Positions 42,328 to 52,230 of a stretch of DNA of 64,000 nucleotides are shown piece by piece. The DNA lies in the NCBI RefSeq assembly GCF_023554555.1, contig NZ_JAMJWC010000001.1:62001-126000 (forward strand). The letters are read 5' to 3'. The translations under genes were made by a program, and so were the position numbers. The stretch is from Sphingobacterium sp. lm-10 (GTDB taxonomy: Bacteria; Bacteroidota; Bacteroidia; Sphingobacteriales; Sphingobacteriaceae). Every line of letters begins with the position of its first letter. The first letter of the stretch is position 1. The notes under the pieces are model-generated. The model was not told where the DNA came from. It searched no databases and saw only the letters and a list, made by a program, of their open reading frames with translations.

Positions 42328-45300
42328 TTAAAAACCAACTTGTACACCTAGCGTATAGACCTTTGTTTGAGGGATGATACCCTGCGTAGAGGAATAGTCG
42401 CCAAATCCGATCATTAACTCCGGGTCATAACCGGTCCATTTGGTAAACGTTGCTAGATTCTCTCCTTGTGCGTACACTTTCAAGTTGGTCATGCGAAGGC
42501 GCTGCGCGATGGTGTTCGGTAATTGATAAGATAGCGTAACATTCTTCAAGCGGATGAAAGAAGCGTCTTCCAAGAAACGACTACTCGTAGTTGCATGCGA
42601 GATGCTGCCCACTTCCGTGTTGGCATCGAATGGACGCGGTACACTGGTTACCTGACCAGGAGTGGTCCAACGGTTCAGGAATATACGCTCCAAGGTATTA
42701 CGGTTGTCGCCACCATTTAAGAACCAACGGCTATGCATGCCGGCGTTGCTTAATTCTCTTCCGTAGTCGTAATGGAAAAACGCGCTCATGGATAAGCCTT
42801 TGTAACTGAATGTATTGGTAAATCCGCCAAAGAAATCACTCATCTGGTTACCAAAAATTTTCAGGTCGGTCGGGCTGCTTGGCGTGTAAGTCACTTCTCC
42901 GTTGGCGTCAAACCACATCGGGCGACCTGTTGCGGAGTTGACACCCGCATATTCCAACGTCACATTCGTACGTAGTGAATGACCGACGCGTACCGATTGA
43001 TCACCTGGCAATACTTGATCATCACCCAACAATTGTAATACTCTGTTGCGCAAGAAAGTAATGTTGAAGTTGGTTGTCCAGGTAAAATGACCTGATTTTA
43101 CATTCGTCGTGCGTAATTCAAATTCTACTCCTTCATTTTTCACGCGGCCAATATTACTGGTCACATTTGAAAATCCACTTAAGTAGGGTAGTGGTCTGTC
43201 TAACAATAGATCACTGCTGACCCGTCTGAATACTTCCATAGAACCCGATATGCGATTGTTAAAAAAGCCGTAATCCAAACCAATATTAGAGGTAAGATTT
43301 CTTTCCCATTTTAGATCTGTATTCGCCAATCCGGAGGGCCGAAGACCAGGCTCCTGATTGTAATTGGCGGAGCTGGAACTACTATATAGTGCTCTGGCAT
43401 CAAAATTACCGATGGCATCATTACCAGTTTCACCGTAACCGGCGCGTAATTTCAACTGGTTAATCCACGCTTGGTCTTCTAGGAAAGATTCTTCGGTGAT
43501 GTTCCATCCTGCCGAAATTCCGGGGAACCATCCAAAAAGGTTGTTTGCACCGAATCGCGATGAGCCATCATATCGTAAAACACCGCTTAACAAGTACTTC
43601 TTCTGGAAATCGTAGTTGACTTGTGTAAATACGCCAACGCGCTTAAATCCAGTCCAACTGCCCGATGCACTACCAATTACAGCAGCTGACTGCAACGAGC
43701 GGAACTGGTGCGTGGTAAAACCACTTGCTGAGATGGAATTCATCTCCCGGCTGTCACTACGATATTCAAAACCAAGTAATGCAGATAGGTTGTGCTGGTC
43801 ATTCCAGCTGGTATTGTACTGCAAGGTCTGATTGGTGATGAAGTTGCGGTTTTGACGACTTCCTATGCTGAGTGTACCTTGAGCCGCAAATCCACTTCTG
43901 GTGCGTGGGTCTACGTAGCGTTCGTCATCTATCAACCGAAAATCTAGACCATAGAAAGATTTAAAGGATAGGTTTTCTGCAATCTTGTAGGTCGCGCTGA
44001 TATTCGATACCAAGGCTTTGGTACGACTTTGCAAGGTGCCTAATAAGCTTTCCTGAATTGGATTACGGTTTGCCGATCCCGGGAAACCTTCTATTGGCGC
44101 GTTCATAGAGCCATCTGGGTTGTAGATCGGTATGAAAGGTAGCATAGTTGGAGCAGCATACTGAGGTGCTGCGTACGCGCCAGTAGAACCATTACTTCCT
44201 GAAGTACCGTTTTGTACGATGCTACTTAAGTTGGTATTTAAATCGAAAGAAAGACGTTTTGAAATCTCGTGTCTCAAATTGATTTTTGCGGTCGCGCGTT
44301 CGAAGTCGATCGCCACGACATTACCGTCTGTTTTATTATACGAACCGGATACGAAGAACTGTGTTTTGTCGTTTCCACCACTAGCAGACACATCTACATT
44401 GTTGGTGCTACCCGTACGGAAAGCCGCTTCTTGCCAGTTGTAGGTAGCCATTGCAGCAATATCCTCATCAGTAAGATCTGCTGGTAAACCTACCGCAGTC
44501 AGGATATCTCCACGATTACGTTCCAGCGTTCGTGTAGGGTATCGGTTGTTTCTGGCTTCAAAGCGGGAAGTGAAATACTGTTGGGTAGACATCATCGCTA
44601 CCTCCGGCATAGGAGTGGTAATACCATTGTAGTAATTGAGGCCTATTTTTGTTTTACCTGCTTTACCGCGTTTTGTGGTAATCAATACCACACCATTTGC
44701 CGCTTGTGCTCCATAAATAGAAGCCGCAGCACCATCTTTTAATACTTCGATACTTTCTACATCGTTGTTGTTCAAGAAAGCCAATGGATTGCTGGCCGTT
44801 TGTCCAGAGCTGGTCGACATATTCAGCTGTACACCATCTACGATAATCAAAGGCTCATTTCCAGCAGTAATGGATCCCATACCACGGATGTTGATGTTTA
44901 CCGGACCGCCGGGTACACCGTTAGCGGCCATGATATTTACCCCAGATAACTGACCCTGCATGGCACGGTCGATACTTTGGACGGGTACATTTTCTAGCAC
45001 ATCACCTTTTATAGAAGACATGGCTCCTGTGATAGAGCGCTTTTCTTGCTTCATGTATCCGGTAATCACGACATCCTCCATTTCATTGATCGCCGGTTCT
45101 AGTATTACTTCGATTTCTCGTGCTGTATTGACAACCACCGTTTTGGTGATGTAGCCCATCATGGCAATAGAGATATTATCTCCACGTTTTACCGAAAGGG
45201 TAAAGGTACCGTCTATTCCGGTGCCTACCGCCTGCGTATTACTGCGTACGCTAGCGCCAGTTACGGTAGCAGTACCGTCTTCCGTCCGGATGTACACGGT

Positions 45301-45696
45301 TCCGCGAAGGGTAAATGTTTCTTGTTGGCTTGCGGTAGCTTGTGCTCCACGTGGCAAAGCCAGTGCTTTTTCTTTTAGAATGATGCTCTTCCCCGATAGG
45401 GTGTAGGTAAGAGGCTGATTTTTTAGACATAAATCCAAAACCTCGGCCAATGGCCTATTCAGAACCTCTATATTGATAGGGTTCGACTTTTCTAGCAATT
45501 CATTGGTATAGATAAAACTATACGATGTTTGTTTGCGAATATCCGAGAATACATCTTTCAGCTTGGCGTCCTTTTTGCTTAAAGTAACGCGTTGGGCGAA
45601 GGTGTTGGTCGCATAGGTGCCAATAGCGCAAGTAAGCAGTAGGGCAACGACTAAATTTAAGCGCATAAGGATACCTTTGGCTTTTAATAATTTCAT
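42328..45696 (-). CDS. SusC/RagA-family TonB-dependent receptor with STN domain
   Basis: A 1122-residue outer-membrane importer. In order: signal peptide to about residue 35, an STN domain at about 45-110 (LKDVFSDIRKQTSYSFIY), a carboxypeptidase-like beta-sandwich at about 125-215, a TonB plug at about 215-335 (VVITGYMKQEKRSITGA, RGMGSITAGNEPLIIVDG) and a 22-strand barrel ending KVYTLGVQVGF. The STN domain means it signals to the FecR protein encoded just upstream. Together with SusD it forms the import complex. ATG at residue 12 is an alternative start. Confidence 0.96.
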   Translation of the reverse strand: MKLLKAKGILMRLNLVVALLLTCAIGTYATNTFAQRVTLSKKDAKLKDVFSDIRKQTSYSFIYTNELLEKSNPINIEVLNRPLAEVLDLCLKNQPLTYTLSGKSIILKEKALALPRGAQATASQQETFTLRGTVYIRTEDGTATVTGASVRSNTQAVGTGIDGTFTLSVKRGDNISIAMMGYITKTVVVNTAREIEVILEPAINEMEDVVITGYMKQEKRSITGAMSSIKGDVLENVPVQSIDRAMQGQLSGVNIMAANGVPGGPVNINIRGMGSITAGNEPLIIVDGVQLNMSTSSGQTASNPLAFLNNNDVESIEVLKDGAAASIYGAQAANGVVLITTKRGKAGKTKIGLNYYNGITTPMPEVAMMSTQQYFTSRFEARNNRYPTRTLERNRGDILTAVGLPADLTDEDIAAMATYNWQEAAFRTGSTNNVDVSASGGNDKTQFFVSGSYNKTDGNVVAIDFERATAKINLRHEISKRLSFDLNTNLSSIVQNGTSGSNGSTGAYAAPQYAAPTMLPFIPIYNPDGSMNAPIEGFPGSANRNPIQESLLGTLQSRTKALVSNISATYKIAENLSFKSFYGLDFRLIDDERYVDPRTRSGFAAQGTLSIGSRQNRNFITNQTLQYNTSWNDQHNLSALLGFEYRSDSREMNSISASGFTTHQFRSLQSAAVIGSASGSWTGFKRVGVFTQVNYDFQKKYLLSGVLRYDGSSRFGANNLFGWFPGISAGWNITEESFLEDQAWINQLKLRAGYGETGNDAIGNFDARALYSSSSSANYNQEPGLRPSGLANTDLKWERNLTSNIGLDYGFFNNRISGSMEVFRRVSSDLLLDRPLPYLSGFSNVTSNIGRVKNEGVEFELRTTNVKSGHFTWTTNFNITFLRNRVLQLLGDDQVLPGDQSVRVGHSLRTNVTLEYAGVNSATGRPMWFDANGEVTYTPSSPTDLKIFGNQMSDFFGGFTNTFSYKGLSMSAFFHYDYGRELSNAGMHSRWFLNGGDNRNTLERIFLNRWTTPGQVTSVPRPFDANTEVGSISHATTSSRFLEDASFIRLKNVTLSYQLPNTIAQRLRMTNLKVYAQGENLATFTKWTGYDPELMIGFGDYSSTQGIIPQTKVYTLGVQVGF

Positions 45697-45760
45697 ATAT
45701 TTGATTAGGGTTAGAAAACTACGATTTTCACGATTAGATAGCTGTCAGCCCTTATTTTCG

Positions 45761-45788
45761 ACAGGGCATTGCTGCAACAATGTCCTGT
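45761..45788 (-). promoter_or_regulatory. Hairpin in the fecR-susC gap
   Basis: 11-bp stem with one mismatch or G-U pair (45761-45771 with 45778-45788, arm ACAGGRCATTG) and a 6-nt loop, between fecR and susC. No T run follows on the minus strand. It may attenuate read-through or protect the susC mRNA end. Confidence 0.4.
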
Positions 45789-45826
45789 TTAATTCTCAAG
45801 GGTAACATATTTGTTTGCACATGTGG

Positions 45827-46993
45827 TTACGGCATAACGGTTACCCTCCTTCCTTCTACCTTAAAATGTATCTTTTCTGTCATTTCCAAAAGATCTAAGA
45901 GCTCTTGCAAATTTTCGAATCTGGAAATTTCTCCGCCAAATTTTTCTTTAGGAATAGTGCCTGAATAGATAACCTCTATATCATACCATTTGGCAATCTT
46001 TTTCATGATATCTTGGATCTGGATATCGTCGAAGTAGAAATATCCATCCTTCCAATCTGAAAAGGAGCGGGTATCTACTTCTTGTATCAGGATATCACCC
46101 AATCCGGAGGATGATACCCTAGCTTGCTGTCCGGGGCGCAATACGCGTGTGCTTCCTTCAGCGCTGATCTGTACCTTTCCAGCTATTAATGTAGTCTCTA
46201 TTTGTGCATTTTCTTGGTATGCATTGATGTTGAATTGGGTGCCTAGCACTTGCACGCTATGCCCAGGCAATTCGACGGTGAAATGCGCTAATGTCTTGTC
46301 GGTTTGAGGCAGCTTCTTTACATCAAAATAGCCTTCGCCTTCTAATTTTACTTTTCTATCGGCTAAGAAGTTAAGCGGATAGCTTAATTTGGATGCTGCA
46401 TTCAGCCATATGGTGGACCCATCTGGTAATTTTACGGTATATTGTCCACCTTTCGGAGTCGTAATTGTGTGCCAACCTTGCTTATCGTGGTCCGACCCCG
46501 TATATTCATACACTGGTCTTCCTTCAGAATCCTCATACACGCGCATGTATCCGTTAGAGGTATCTACACCGGTTGCCAGATCTGATAATGGTACGATGGA
46601 ACCATCTTCTAAAGTTAAGATCGCTTTGTCAGTACCCGGAGCGATTAAGCTATTTACTTGCTCATCTGGTTTCGAAAATTGGGAGATTATCATCATGGCA
46701 GCAGCGAGGCATGCGGCACTCCATGCAGCTACTTTAAACCAGTTGCGTTTTGGTTTTCGAACAAATTTTTCCTGGGAGAGGATGTCTAAAATTTGTGTGA
46801 GTTGTGTTTCTGTTTCATAAGCGGCTAATTGATCCAAGGCTTCCTTTTCTGATTGGATGTCTTTCAGCTTGTGGTATAAAGTGGTATTTTTTGGAATCGA
46901 CAACCAGTCCGTTAACTCCCGTTTTTCGTGTGCGTCCAACACACCTGTGCGCTCTTTGCGGAGTAATTCAATAATTCGATACTTGGTAGTCAT
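45827..46993 (-). CDS. FecR-family anti-sigma factor
   Basis: A 388-residue single-pass inner-membrane regulator. The N-terminal cytoplasmic part (about 1-80) binds the sigma factor; one membrane segment lies near 86-102 (AAWSAACLAAAMMIISQF); the periplasmic FecR domain (about 130-260, TTPKGGQYTVKLPDGSTIWL in part) and a C-terminal DUF4974 domain (about 315-388) contact the STN domain of SusC. It lies between the sigma gene and susC, the classical order for trans-envelope signalling. Confidence 0.94.
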   Translation of the reverse strand: MTTKYRIIELLRKERTGVLDAHEKRELTDWLSIPKNTTLYHKLKDIQSEKEALDQLAAYETETQLTQILDILSQEKFVRKPKRNWFKVAAWSAACLAAAMMIISQFSKPDEQVNSLIAPGTDKAILTLEDGSIVPLSDLATGVDTSNGYMRVYEDSEGRPVYEYTGSDHDKQGWHTITTPKGGQYTVKLPDGSTIWLNAASKLSYPLNFLADRKVKLEGEGYFDVKKLPQTDKTLAHFTVELPGHSVQVLGTQFNINAYQENAQIETTLIAGKVQISAEGSTRVLRPGQQARVSSSGLGDILIQEVDTRSFSDWKDGYFYFDDIQIQDIMKKIAKWYDIEVIYSGTIPKEKFGGEISRFENLQELLDLLEMTEKIHFKVEGRRVTVMP

Positions 46994-47050
46994 ATATTCT
47001 ATATACGGCCAGCCGAGCGAAACGTACCTGAAAAAATGAAGATTTTTTTA

Positions 47051-47614
47051 TTAGCCCAAAAACCAGAGGATTAGGGAAGGTAGAGATACGTGTTTCAATA
47101 GGATCGAACGCAGTAATTTTAGGCCTTTCGACTTTTGGTTTTTCACCGTCTGCATGGATAAGTTGAGCTCTTGTGCGATTTCTTGATTTTTCAATCCTTC
47201 CACATAACTCATCTTCAATACGTTGTTGTACGGGGTAGGGAGATTGGATAATTCTCGAAAAATCACCGCCCAATATTCATTCTCTACGATGAGATCTTCT
47301 ACCGTATCATCCTGCATAGGCATGGATCGGGCGTAGCCATCTTCTCTTAATTTACTATTCTTTTGCAAGTTCAATTCATCCATACAGGCATGGTATGCAG
47401 ACTTGTATAGGTAATTTCGGCAATGTTCGTGACTGTCGAAAGAAAGCTCACGCTGCCACAGTTTTATGAAAAGGGAGTTGACGAGGTCTTTCTCATTTTC
47501 AGGGACAAATTTACTAGCGAAGAGACATAATGGAGCAAAGAAATCCCTGTATACAGACTTGAAGTGATCCACGTCTTGTAAGTAGATTTTATTGTCAATA
47601 GTTGGGTTCGTCAT
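47051..47614 (-). CDS. ECF sigma factor of the Sus-like locus
   Basis: A 187-residue sigma-70 factor with region 2 (KDLVNSLFIKLWQREL, YLYKSAYHACMDEL) and region 4 (LPTPYNNVLKMSYVEGLKNQEIA, MQTVKNQKSKGLKLL). The start at 47614 (MTNPTIDNK) is preferred: the frame stays open to 47686, but that part covers a canonical promoter at 47656-47687 and encodes a meaningless hydrophobic stretch. It stands 57 nt before fecR and probably activates the fecR/susC/susD genes when released. Confidence 0.93.
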   Translation of the reverse strand: MTNPTIDNKIYLQDVDHFKSVYRDFFAPLCLFASKFVPENEKDLVNSLFIKLWQRELSFDSHEHCRNYLYKSAYHACMDELNLQKNSKLREDGYARSMPMQDDTVEDLIVENEYWAVIFRELSNLPTPYNNVLKMSYVEGLKNQEIAQELNLSMQTVKNQKSKGLKLLRSILLKHVSLPSLILWFLG

Positions 47615-47655
47615 GTACTCTTCGTTAAAGAATGAGATCTTAAGGCAGAGAACTA

Positions 47656-47687
47656 CAAACTTAACCAAAAGCAAAACTAAAAGCAAA
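47656..47687 (-). promoter_or_regulatory. Promoter of the sigma/fecR/sus locus
   Basis: On the minus strand, TTTG (47687-47684), a 20-nt spacer and TAAGTTTG (47663-47656), both consensus, 42 nt before the sigma ATG at 47614. It is of the housekeeping type. Confidence 0.75.
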
Positions 47688-47806
47688 AATCGACCATCGA
47701 ATGATGTAACGAATACCTTGAGGTTTGGATTTAAGATAGTATCTCCGGTAGGTACGAAGGTACAGGGGTTATGTTAAACACAAGTTAAACACATGCTAAG
47801 CAATTG

Positions 47807-48904
47807 CTAAAGGTTTTCCCACCAAGGGGCGAAAGATTGATTTTGGTTTAGGTAGACTACTTCGCCGATTTGCGGTGTTGCCGCTTCCACACCCTTGTTT
47901 TTCGCGTATTTAGTCACTTCTCTCAAGGGCTCATCCCAATCGTGTATAGACAACACAAACTTGGCGGAGTGTACCGGAATTAATTTTTGGGCACGTAAAT
48001 CCTGGCTTGCTTGCACTACCTCGTCGGGTAGCATATGGATGTATCGCCAGGAAGTATTGTATTGTCCGTTTTCTAGGATTGCCCAGTCAAACGGTCCCAA
48101 TGCTGCCCCAATTTTCTTAAAATGACTACCATATCCGCTGTCGCCACCGAGGTAGATATTAAGATTACTGGATCGCACCGCGAAGGAAGACCACAGGCTG
48201 GTATTACGCGTTAGCCAGCGTCCTGAAAAATGACGGGCGGTACAACTGGTAAAATGCAAACCTTCAATATCTGCTGTTTCTCCCCAATACAATTCGGTGA
48301 TTTTAGTAGCCGGATATCCCCAGCCTTCAAAATGTGCGCCGACACCGAGTCCAGTCAATACACGTTTCATTTTTGGTTCCAACGCGCGTATGGTGGCATA
48401 GTCTAGATGATCCCAGTGGTCATGACTGATGATCAATAGGTCAATTTCTGGCATCTCATTTACCCCAAAGGTATTCGTACCTAAGAATGCTTTGATGTTG
48501 TTCACGGGTGAAGCACTTCCGCTAAAAACTGGATCTACCAGTATACGTTTTCCGTCTAACTGTAGGTAATAGGAAGAGTGCCCAAACCACACCAGCAAAT
48601 TACTGTCAAGCGGAAGTGATTTCAAGTTGGTTTGCACATGAGGCAATTCCGATAGCGGTTGTTTGTTTGGGTTTTTGGTGAAAAGCCACTTACGCATCAC
48701 GGTCAACATTGTTTCTCCCTCTGCTAAGCTTGGCGTGTGCTCCAGATTGTCAAACACACCATCTTTAAAATTGGGGGCCGCCTCCATGCGCTGCAAGCGC
48801 TCTCCCTTGGCATAATAGCCAATCTTATCTTGTTTGCTGAATAGGTATACAGCAAGGGCTAGTAATGCCAATAGAACAATGAGTATCCACATAAAGCGTT
48901 TCAA
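47807..48904 (-). CDS. MBL-fold metallohydrolase (NAPE-PLD/UlaG-like)
   Basis: A 365-residue protein with one N-terminal membrane anchor (residues 4-23), probably facing the periplasm. The metallo-beta-lactamase core has VWFGHSSYYLQLDGKRILVDPVF (strand and turn; first part near 106), the metal site HDHWDHLD, then TARHFSGR, GGDSGYG and PVHSAKF. The order HxHxDH with FGHSS is typical of NAPE-hydrolysing phospholipase D-like and UlaG-like enzymes. The actual substrate (lipid or lactone) is not known. It follows speA by 30 nt in the same direction and may share its transcript. Confidence 0.88.
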   Translation of the reverse strand: MKRFMWILIVLLALLALAVYLFSKQDKIGYYAKGERLQRMEAAPNFKDGVFDNLEHTPSLAEGETMLTVMRKWLFTKNPNKQPLSELPHVQTNLKSLPLDSNLLVWFGHSSYYLQLDGKRILVDPVFSGSASPVNNIKAFLGTNTFGVNEMPEIDLLIISHDHWDHLDYATIRALEPKMKRVLTGLGVGAHFEGWGYPATKITELYWGETADIEGLHFTSCTARHFSGRWLTRNTSLWSSFAVRSSNLNIYLGGDSGYGSHFKKIGAALGPFDWAILENGQYNTSWRYIHMLPDEVVQASQDLRAQKLIPVHSAKFVLSIHDWDEPLREVTKYAKNKGVEAATPQIGEVVYLNQNQSFAPWWENL

Positions 48905-48934
48905 AGCTAGTGTACTGTTTAAAGGGAAAAGATC

Positions 48935-50326
48935 CTATTGATAACCTAATAACTTCATCACTTGCTTGGAATTTTGCTCTTCGCCGAATACCTCATAGTT
49001 GAATGTTTCGTCTCGATTTCTACGAATAAGCACGTGCTTAGGCGAAGGCAACAGGCAGTGGTGAATACCACCATATCCACTTAACACCTCCTGGTAAGCG
49101 CCGGTGTGGAAAAATCCGAGATATTGTACCTTGCGGGTTTTCGGCATAAACACCGAGTTCATGTGTGCTTCTTGGTTGTAATAATCTTGACCATCACAAG
49201 TAATGCCGCCTAGATTGACGCGTTCGTACTCCGAATCCCAGTTATTGATCGGCAATAAGATATATTTTTGGTTCAATGCCCATACATCTGGTAGGTTGGT
49301 GATGAATGAACCATCTAACATCAACCATTTCTCCCGATCATTTTGTTGTTTGCGGCCTAGCACTTTATATAAAATACCAGAAGCTTCTGCCACAGTATAT
49401 TTTCCGAATTCGGTAATGATGTCCGGTTCCAATACTTCGTGGTGTGCACAGATTTGTTTGATTCGGTTGACGATCTCGTTGACCATGTATTCGAAATCGA
49501 AATCATGTACCAATGAATCTTTAAAAGGCATACCGCCACCAATATCTAAGGTATCCAGATCTGGATTGATTTTTTTGAATTTACAGTATAAGGTCACATA
49601 TTTCTCCAACTCATTCCAATAATAAGGCGTGTCTGAGATGCCCGAGTTGATGAAGAAATGTAATAACTTCACCTTGAAATGTGGGTTCTCCGCAATTTTG
49701 GAGTTGTAGAAGTCAATGACATCTTCCATACGAATACCTAGGCGAGAGGTATAAAACTGTGAGTCGGGTTGCTCTTCTGCTGCAATCCGAATACCCAGGC
49801 TACACGGTGCATCCAATTCCACTTCATCATCGTACATATTGAACTCTTCTTTATTGTCCAATACTGGGATGATGTTTCTATAACCATCGTGAAGCATGTC
49901 TACGATGTATTGTTTGTATTGAAATGTTTTGAAACCGTTGCAGATCACCGTAATGTCTTTCGTAACGGCACCCTGACGCTCCAGCGCATCAATCATCGGC
50001 ATATCAAAAGCAGAAGATGTCTCTAAATGAATATCATTCTTCAACGCTTCTTCGACAATATGTTTAAAGTGGGAAGATTTTGTACAGTAGCAGTACATAT
50101 AAGAACCGCGGTAATTATGCTTTAAGATGGCTGTTTGAAAAAGTATTTTCGCCTGCTGTATCTTTTTGCTAATGATGGGAAGATAGGTAAAACGTAGGGG
50201 AGTACCATACGTCTCAATCATCTCCATCAGGTTAAGGTCGTGGAAGTATAATTCGTCATCGATGATGTCGAATCCGTCTTGCGGGAAGCCGACACTTAAG
50301 TCAAGAAATTCCTGATAGCTCTGCAT
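48935..50326 (-). CDS. speA: Arginine decarboxylase (fold III PLP type)
   Basis: Decarboxylates arginine to agmatine, using PLP. At 463 residues it is the short Bacteroidota form, lacking the large insertions of E. coli SpeA. The PLP lysine is Lys83 in YCTKSSHFKH; the phosphate-binding glycine motif is LDIGGGMPF near 258-266, and the C-terminal Cys/Asp region is VNLGGITCDGQDYY. Other fold III decarboxylases (ornithine, diaminopimelate, carboxynorspermidine) share these motifs, but aguA and aguB 12 kb away support arginine. It is divergent from argS, which supplies a second arginine context. Confidence 0.9.
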   Translation of the reverse strand: MQSYQEFLDLSVGFPQDGFDIIDDELYFHDLNLMEMIETYGTPLRFTYLPIISKKIQQAKILFQTAILKHNYRGSYMYCYCTKSSHFKHIVEEALKNDIHLETSSAFDMPMIDALERQGAVTKDITVICNGFKTFQYKQYIVDMLHDGYRNIIPVLDNKEEFNMYDDEVELDAPCSLGIRIAAEEQPDSQFYTSRLGIRMEDVIDFYNSKIAENPHFKVKLLHFFINSGISDTPYYWNELEKYVTLYCKFKKINPDLDTLDIGGGMPFKDSLVHDFDFEYMVNEIVNRIKQICAHHEVLEPDIITEFGKYTVAEASGILYKVLGRKQQNDREKWLMLDGSFITNLPDVWALNQKYILLPINNWDSEYERVNLGGITCDGQDYYNQEAHMNSVFMPKTRKVQYLGFFHTGAYQEVLSGYGGIHHCLLPSPKHVLIRRNRDETFNYEVFGEEQNSKQVMKLLGYQ

Positions 50327-50342
50327 TTTTTGTTATTTTTGG

Positions 50343-50350
50343 CAAAGATA
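50343..50350 (-). promoter_or_regulatory. Candidate -7 element of speA
   Basis: TATCTTTG on the minus strand, 16 nt before the speA ATG. A TTTG lies 24 nt further upstream, slightly too far for the consensus. Confidence 0.45.
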
Positions 50351-50432
50351 TGCTTTCGTAATGAATACCTATTACAAACACCGTAATTTTTCACCCTCAT
50401 TATCAGAAGCTTTATAACATTCTTACATTTAT

Positions 50433-52220
50433 ATGGCGGATTCATCCATTCAACAATTACTCATAGAAGAAACGGTTAAAGCCGTTAAAACGTGCTATCA
50501 AGCCGATATTGCCGCAAGCCAAATTAGTCTACAAGAAACTCGTAAGGAGTTCGAAGGGCAGTTTACGATTGTGGTTTTCCCCGTTACCCGCTTTTCTAAA
50601 AAATCTCCGGAACAAACCGGTCAGGAGATCGGCGAGTTGCTACAGGATGCCATTGAAGAAGTAGTATCTTTCAATGTGATCAAAGGATTTCTGAACATTG
50701 TCTTATCCGATGATTATTGGATCAATTTGTTGAATAACACGATTTCTACGCCAGAATTTGGTGTTTTCCAGCCAACGGGCAAGCGTATTATGGTGGAATA
50801 TTCGTCGCCTAATACCAATAAACCGCTGCATTTGGGGCATATCCGCAACAATTTGTTGGGTTTTTCGGTAGCAGAAATCTGGAAAGCATATGGTTATGAT
50901 GTTATCAAATCCAACCTGATTAACGACCGCGGTATACATATTTGTAAGTCTATGCTGGCGTGGCAGAAATTTGGCAATGGCGAAACACCGGAGACAGCTG
51001 GCTTGAAGGGAGATCATCTGGTGGGTAAATATTATGTAGCCTTTGATAAAGCCTATAAATCAGAAATTGAAGGTTTAAAGGCCGAAGGACAATCGGAAGA
51101 AGAGGCTAAACGCAATGCACCATTGATCAAGGAAGCGCAGCATATGCTCCAGCAATGGGAAGCAGGCGATGCTGACGTGATCCAATTGTGGAAAACGATG
51201 AACGAATGGGTATATGCTGGTTTTGCAGTAACCTATAATTCGTTAGGTGTAGCCTTTGATAAGTTCTACTATGAGTCGGATACGTATTTGCTGGGTAAAG
51301 ACATCATTCAAGAAGGATTAAGCAAAAACGTTTTTTTCAAAAAAGAAGACGGCTCTGTATGGATTGATCTGACTGCCGATGGCTTGGATGAAAAGTTGGT
51401 GTTACGTGGAGATGGCACTTCCGTGTATATTACCCAGGATCTGGGCACAGCGCAATTGAAATACGACGAATTTGGTATGGAAGAGTCCATTTACGTGGTG
51501 GGCAATGAGCAAGATTACCATTTCAAAGTATTGTTCCTAATTCTAAAGAAATTGGGTAAAGCGTGGGCAGATGGTCTTTTCCACCTGTCTTACGGCATGG
51601 TAGACCTACCGTCGGGTAAGATGAAATCTAGGGAAGGAACTGTCGTAGATGCCGATGATTTGATGGCAGAAATGGTCGAAACGGCGCAATCGCGTACGGA
51701 AGAATTGGGTAAGACAGAAGGATTTTCGGAGGAAGATAAGCAGGAGCTATACCGAACTATCGGAATGGGCGCTTTGAAATATTTCTTATTGAAGGTAGAT
51801 CCCAAAAAACGCCTGTTGTTTGATCCGAACGAGTCTGTAGATTTTCAGGGACATACCGGTCCTTTTATACAATATACCTATGCAAGGATCAACTCCATTT
51901 TGCGCAAAGGGGAGTATTCGGCAGGTGCCAAATTATACGATATCGCTACGATTAGTCTGTTTGAGCGGGATCTGATACAGGCATTGGGCAATTATCCCTC
52001 GGTGATAGCAATAGCAGCGCAGGAATTTAGTCCCGCGCACGTGGCTAACTACACCTACGAATTGGCGAAATTGTACAATAAATTCTATCATGAAGTTAGC
52101 GTATTGAAAACAGAAGATGTTGCAGTAAAGGGTTTTCGTTTGCGTTTATCTGCGGCTACAGCCGATACGATTGCGCGTAGCATGCAGTTATTAGGTATTC
52201 AGGTTCCAGAACGCATGTAA
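50433..52220 (+). CDS. argS: Arginyl-tRNA synthetase
   Basis: Class I synthetase charging tRNA-Arg. Length 595 is normal. The HIGH motif reads HLGH at residues 133-136 in SSPNTNKPLHLGH; the KMSKS equivalent is KMKSREGT, as usual for ArgRS, which departs from the canonical motif. The additional N-terminal domain (residues 1-110) and the C-terminal DALR anticodon domain (ending QLLGIQVPERM) are both present. The oxidoreductase gene follows 10 nt later. Confidence 0.98.
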   Translation: MADSSIQQLLIEETVKAVKTCYQADIAASQISLQETRKEFEGQFTIVVFPVTRFSKKSPEQTGQEIGELLQDAIEEVVSFNVIKGFLNIVLSDDYWINLLNNTISTPEFGVFQPTGKRIMVEYSSPNTNKPLHLGHIRNNLLGFSVAEIWKAYGYDVIKSNLINDRGIHICKSMLAWQKFGNGETPETAGLKGDHLVGKYYVAFDKAYKSEIEGLKAEGQSEEEAKRNAPLIKEAQHMLQQWEAGDADVIQLWKTMNEWVYAGFAVTYNSLGVAFDKFYYESDTYLLGKDIIQEGLSKNVFFKKEDGSVWIDLTADGLDEKLVLRGDGTSVYITQDLGTAQLKYDEFGMEESIYVVGNEQDYHFKVLFLILKKLGKAWADGLFHLSYGMVDLPSGKMKSREGTVVDADDLMAEMVETAQSRTEELGKTEGFSEEDKQELYRTIGMGALKYFLLKVDPKKRLLFDPNESVDFQGHTGPFIQYTYARINSILRKGEYSAGAKLYDIATISLFERDLIQALGNYPSVIAIAAQEFSPAHVANYTYELAKLYNKFYHEVSVLKTEDVAVKGFRLRLSAATADTIARSMQLLGIQVPERM

Positions 52221-52230
52221 CTACAATTAG

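Noticed and set aside
47615..47686. N-terminal extension of the ECF sigma factor
   Set aside because: It covers a canonical promoter and encodes a hydrophobic stretch not found in sigma factors.
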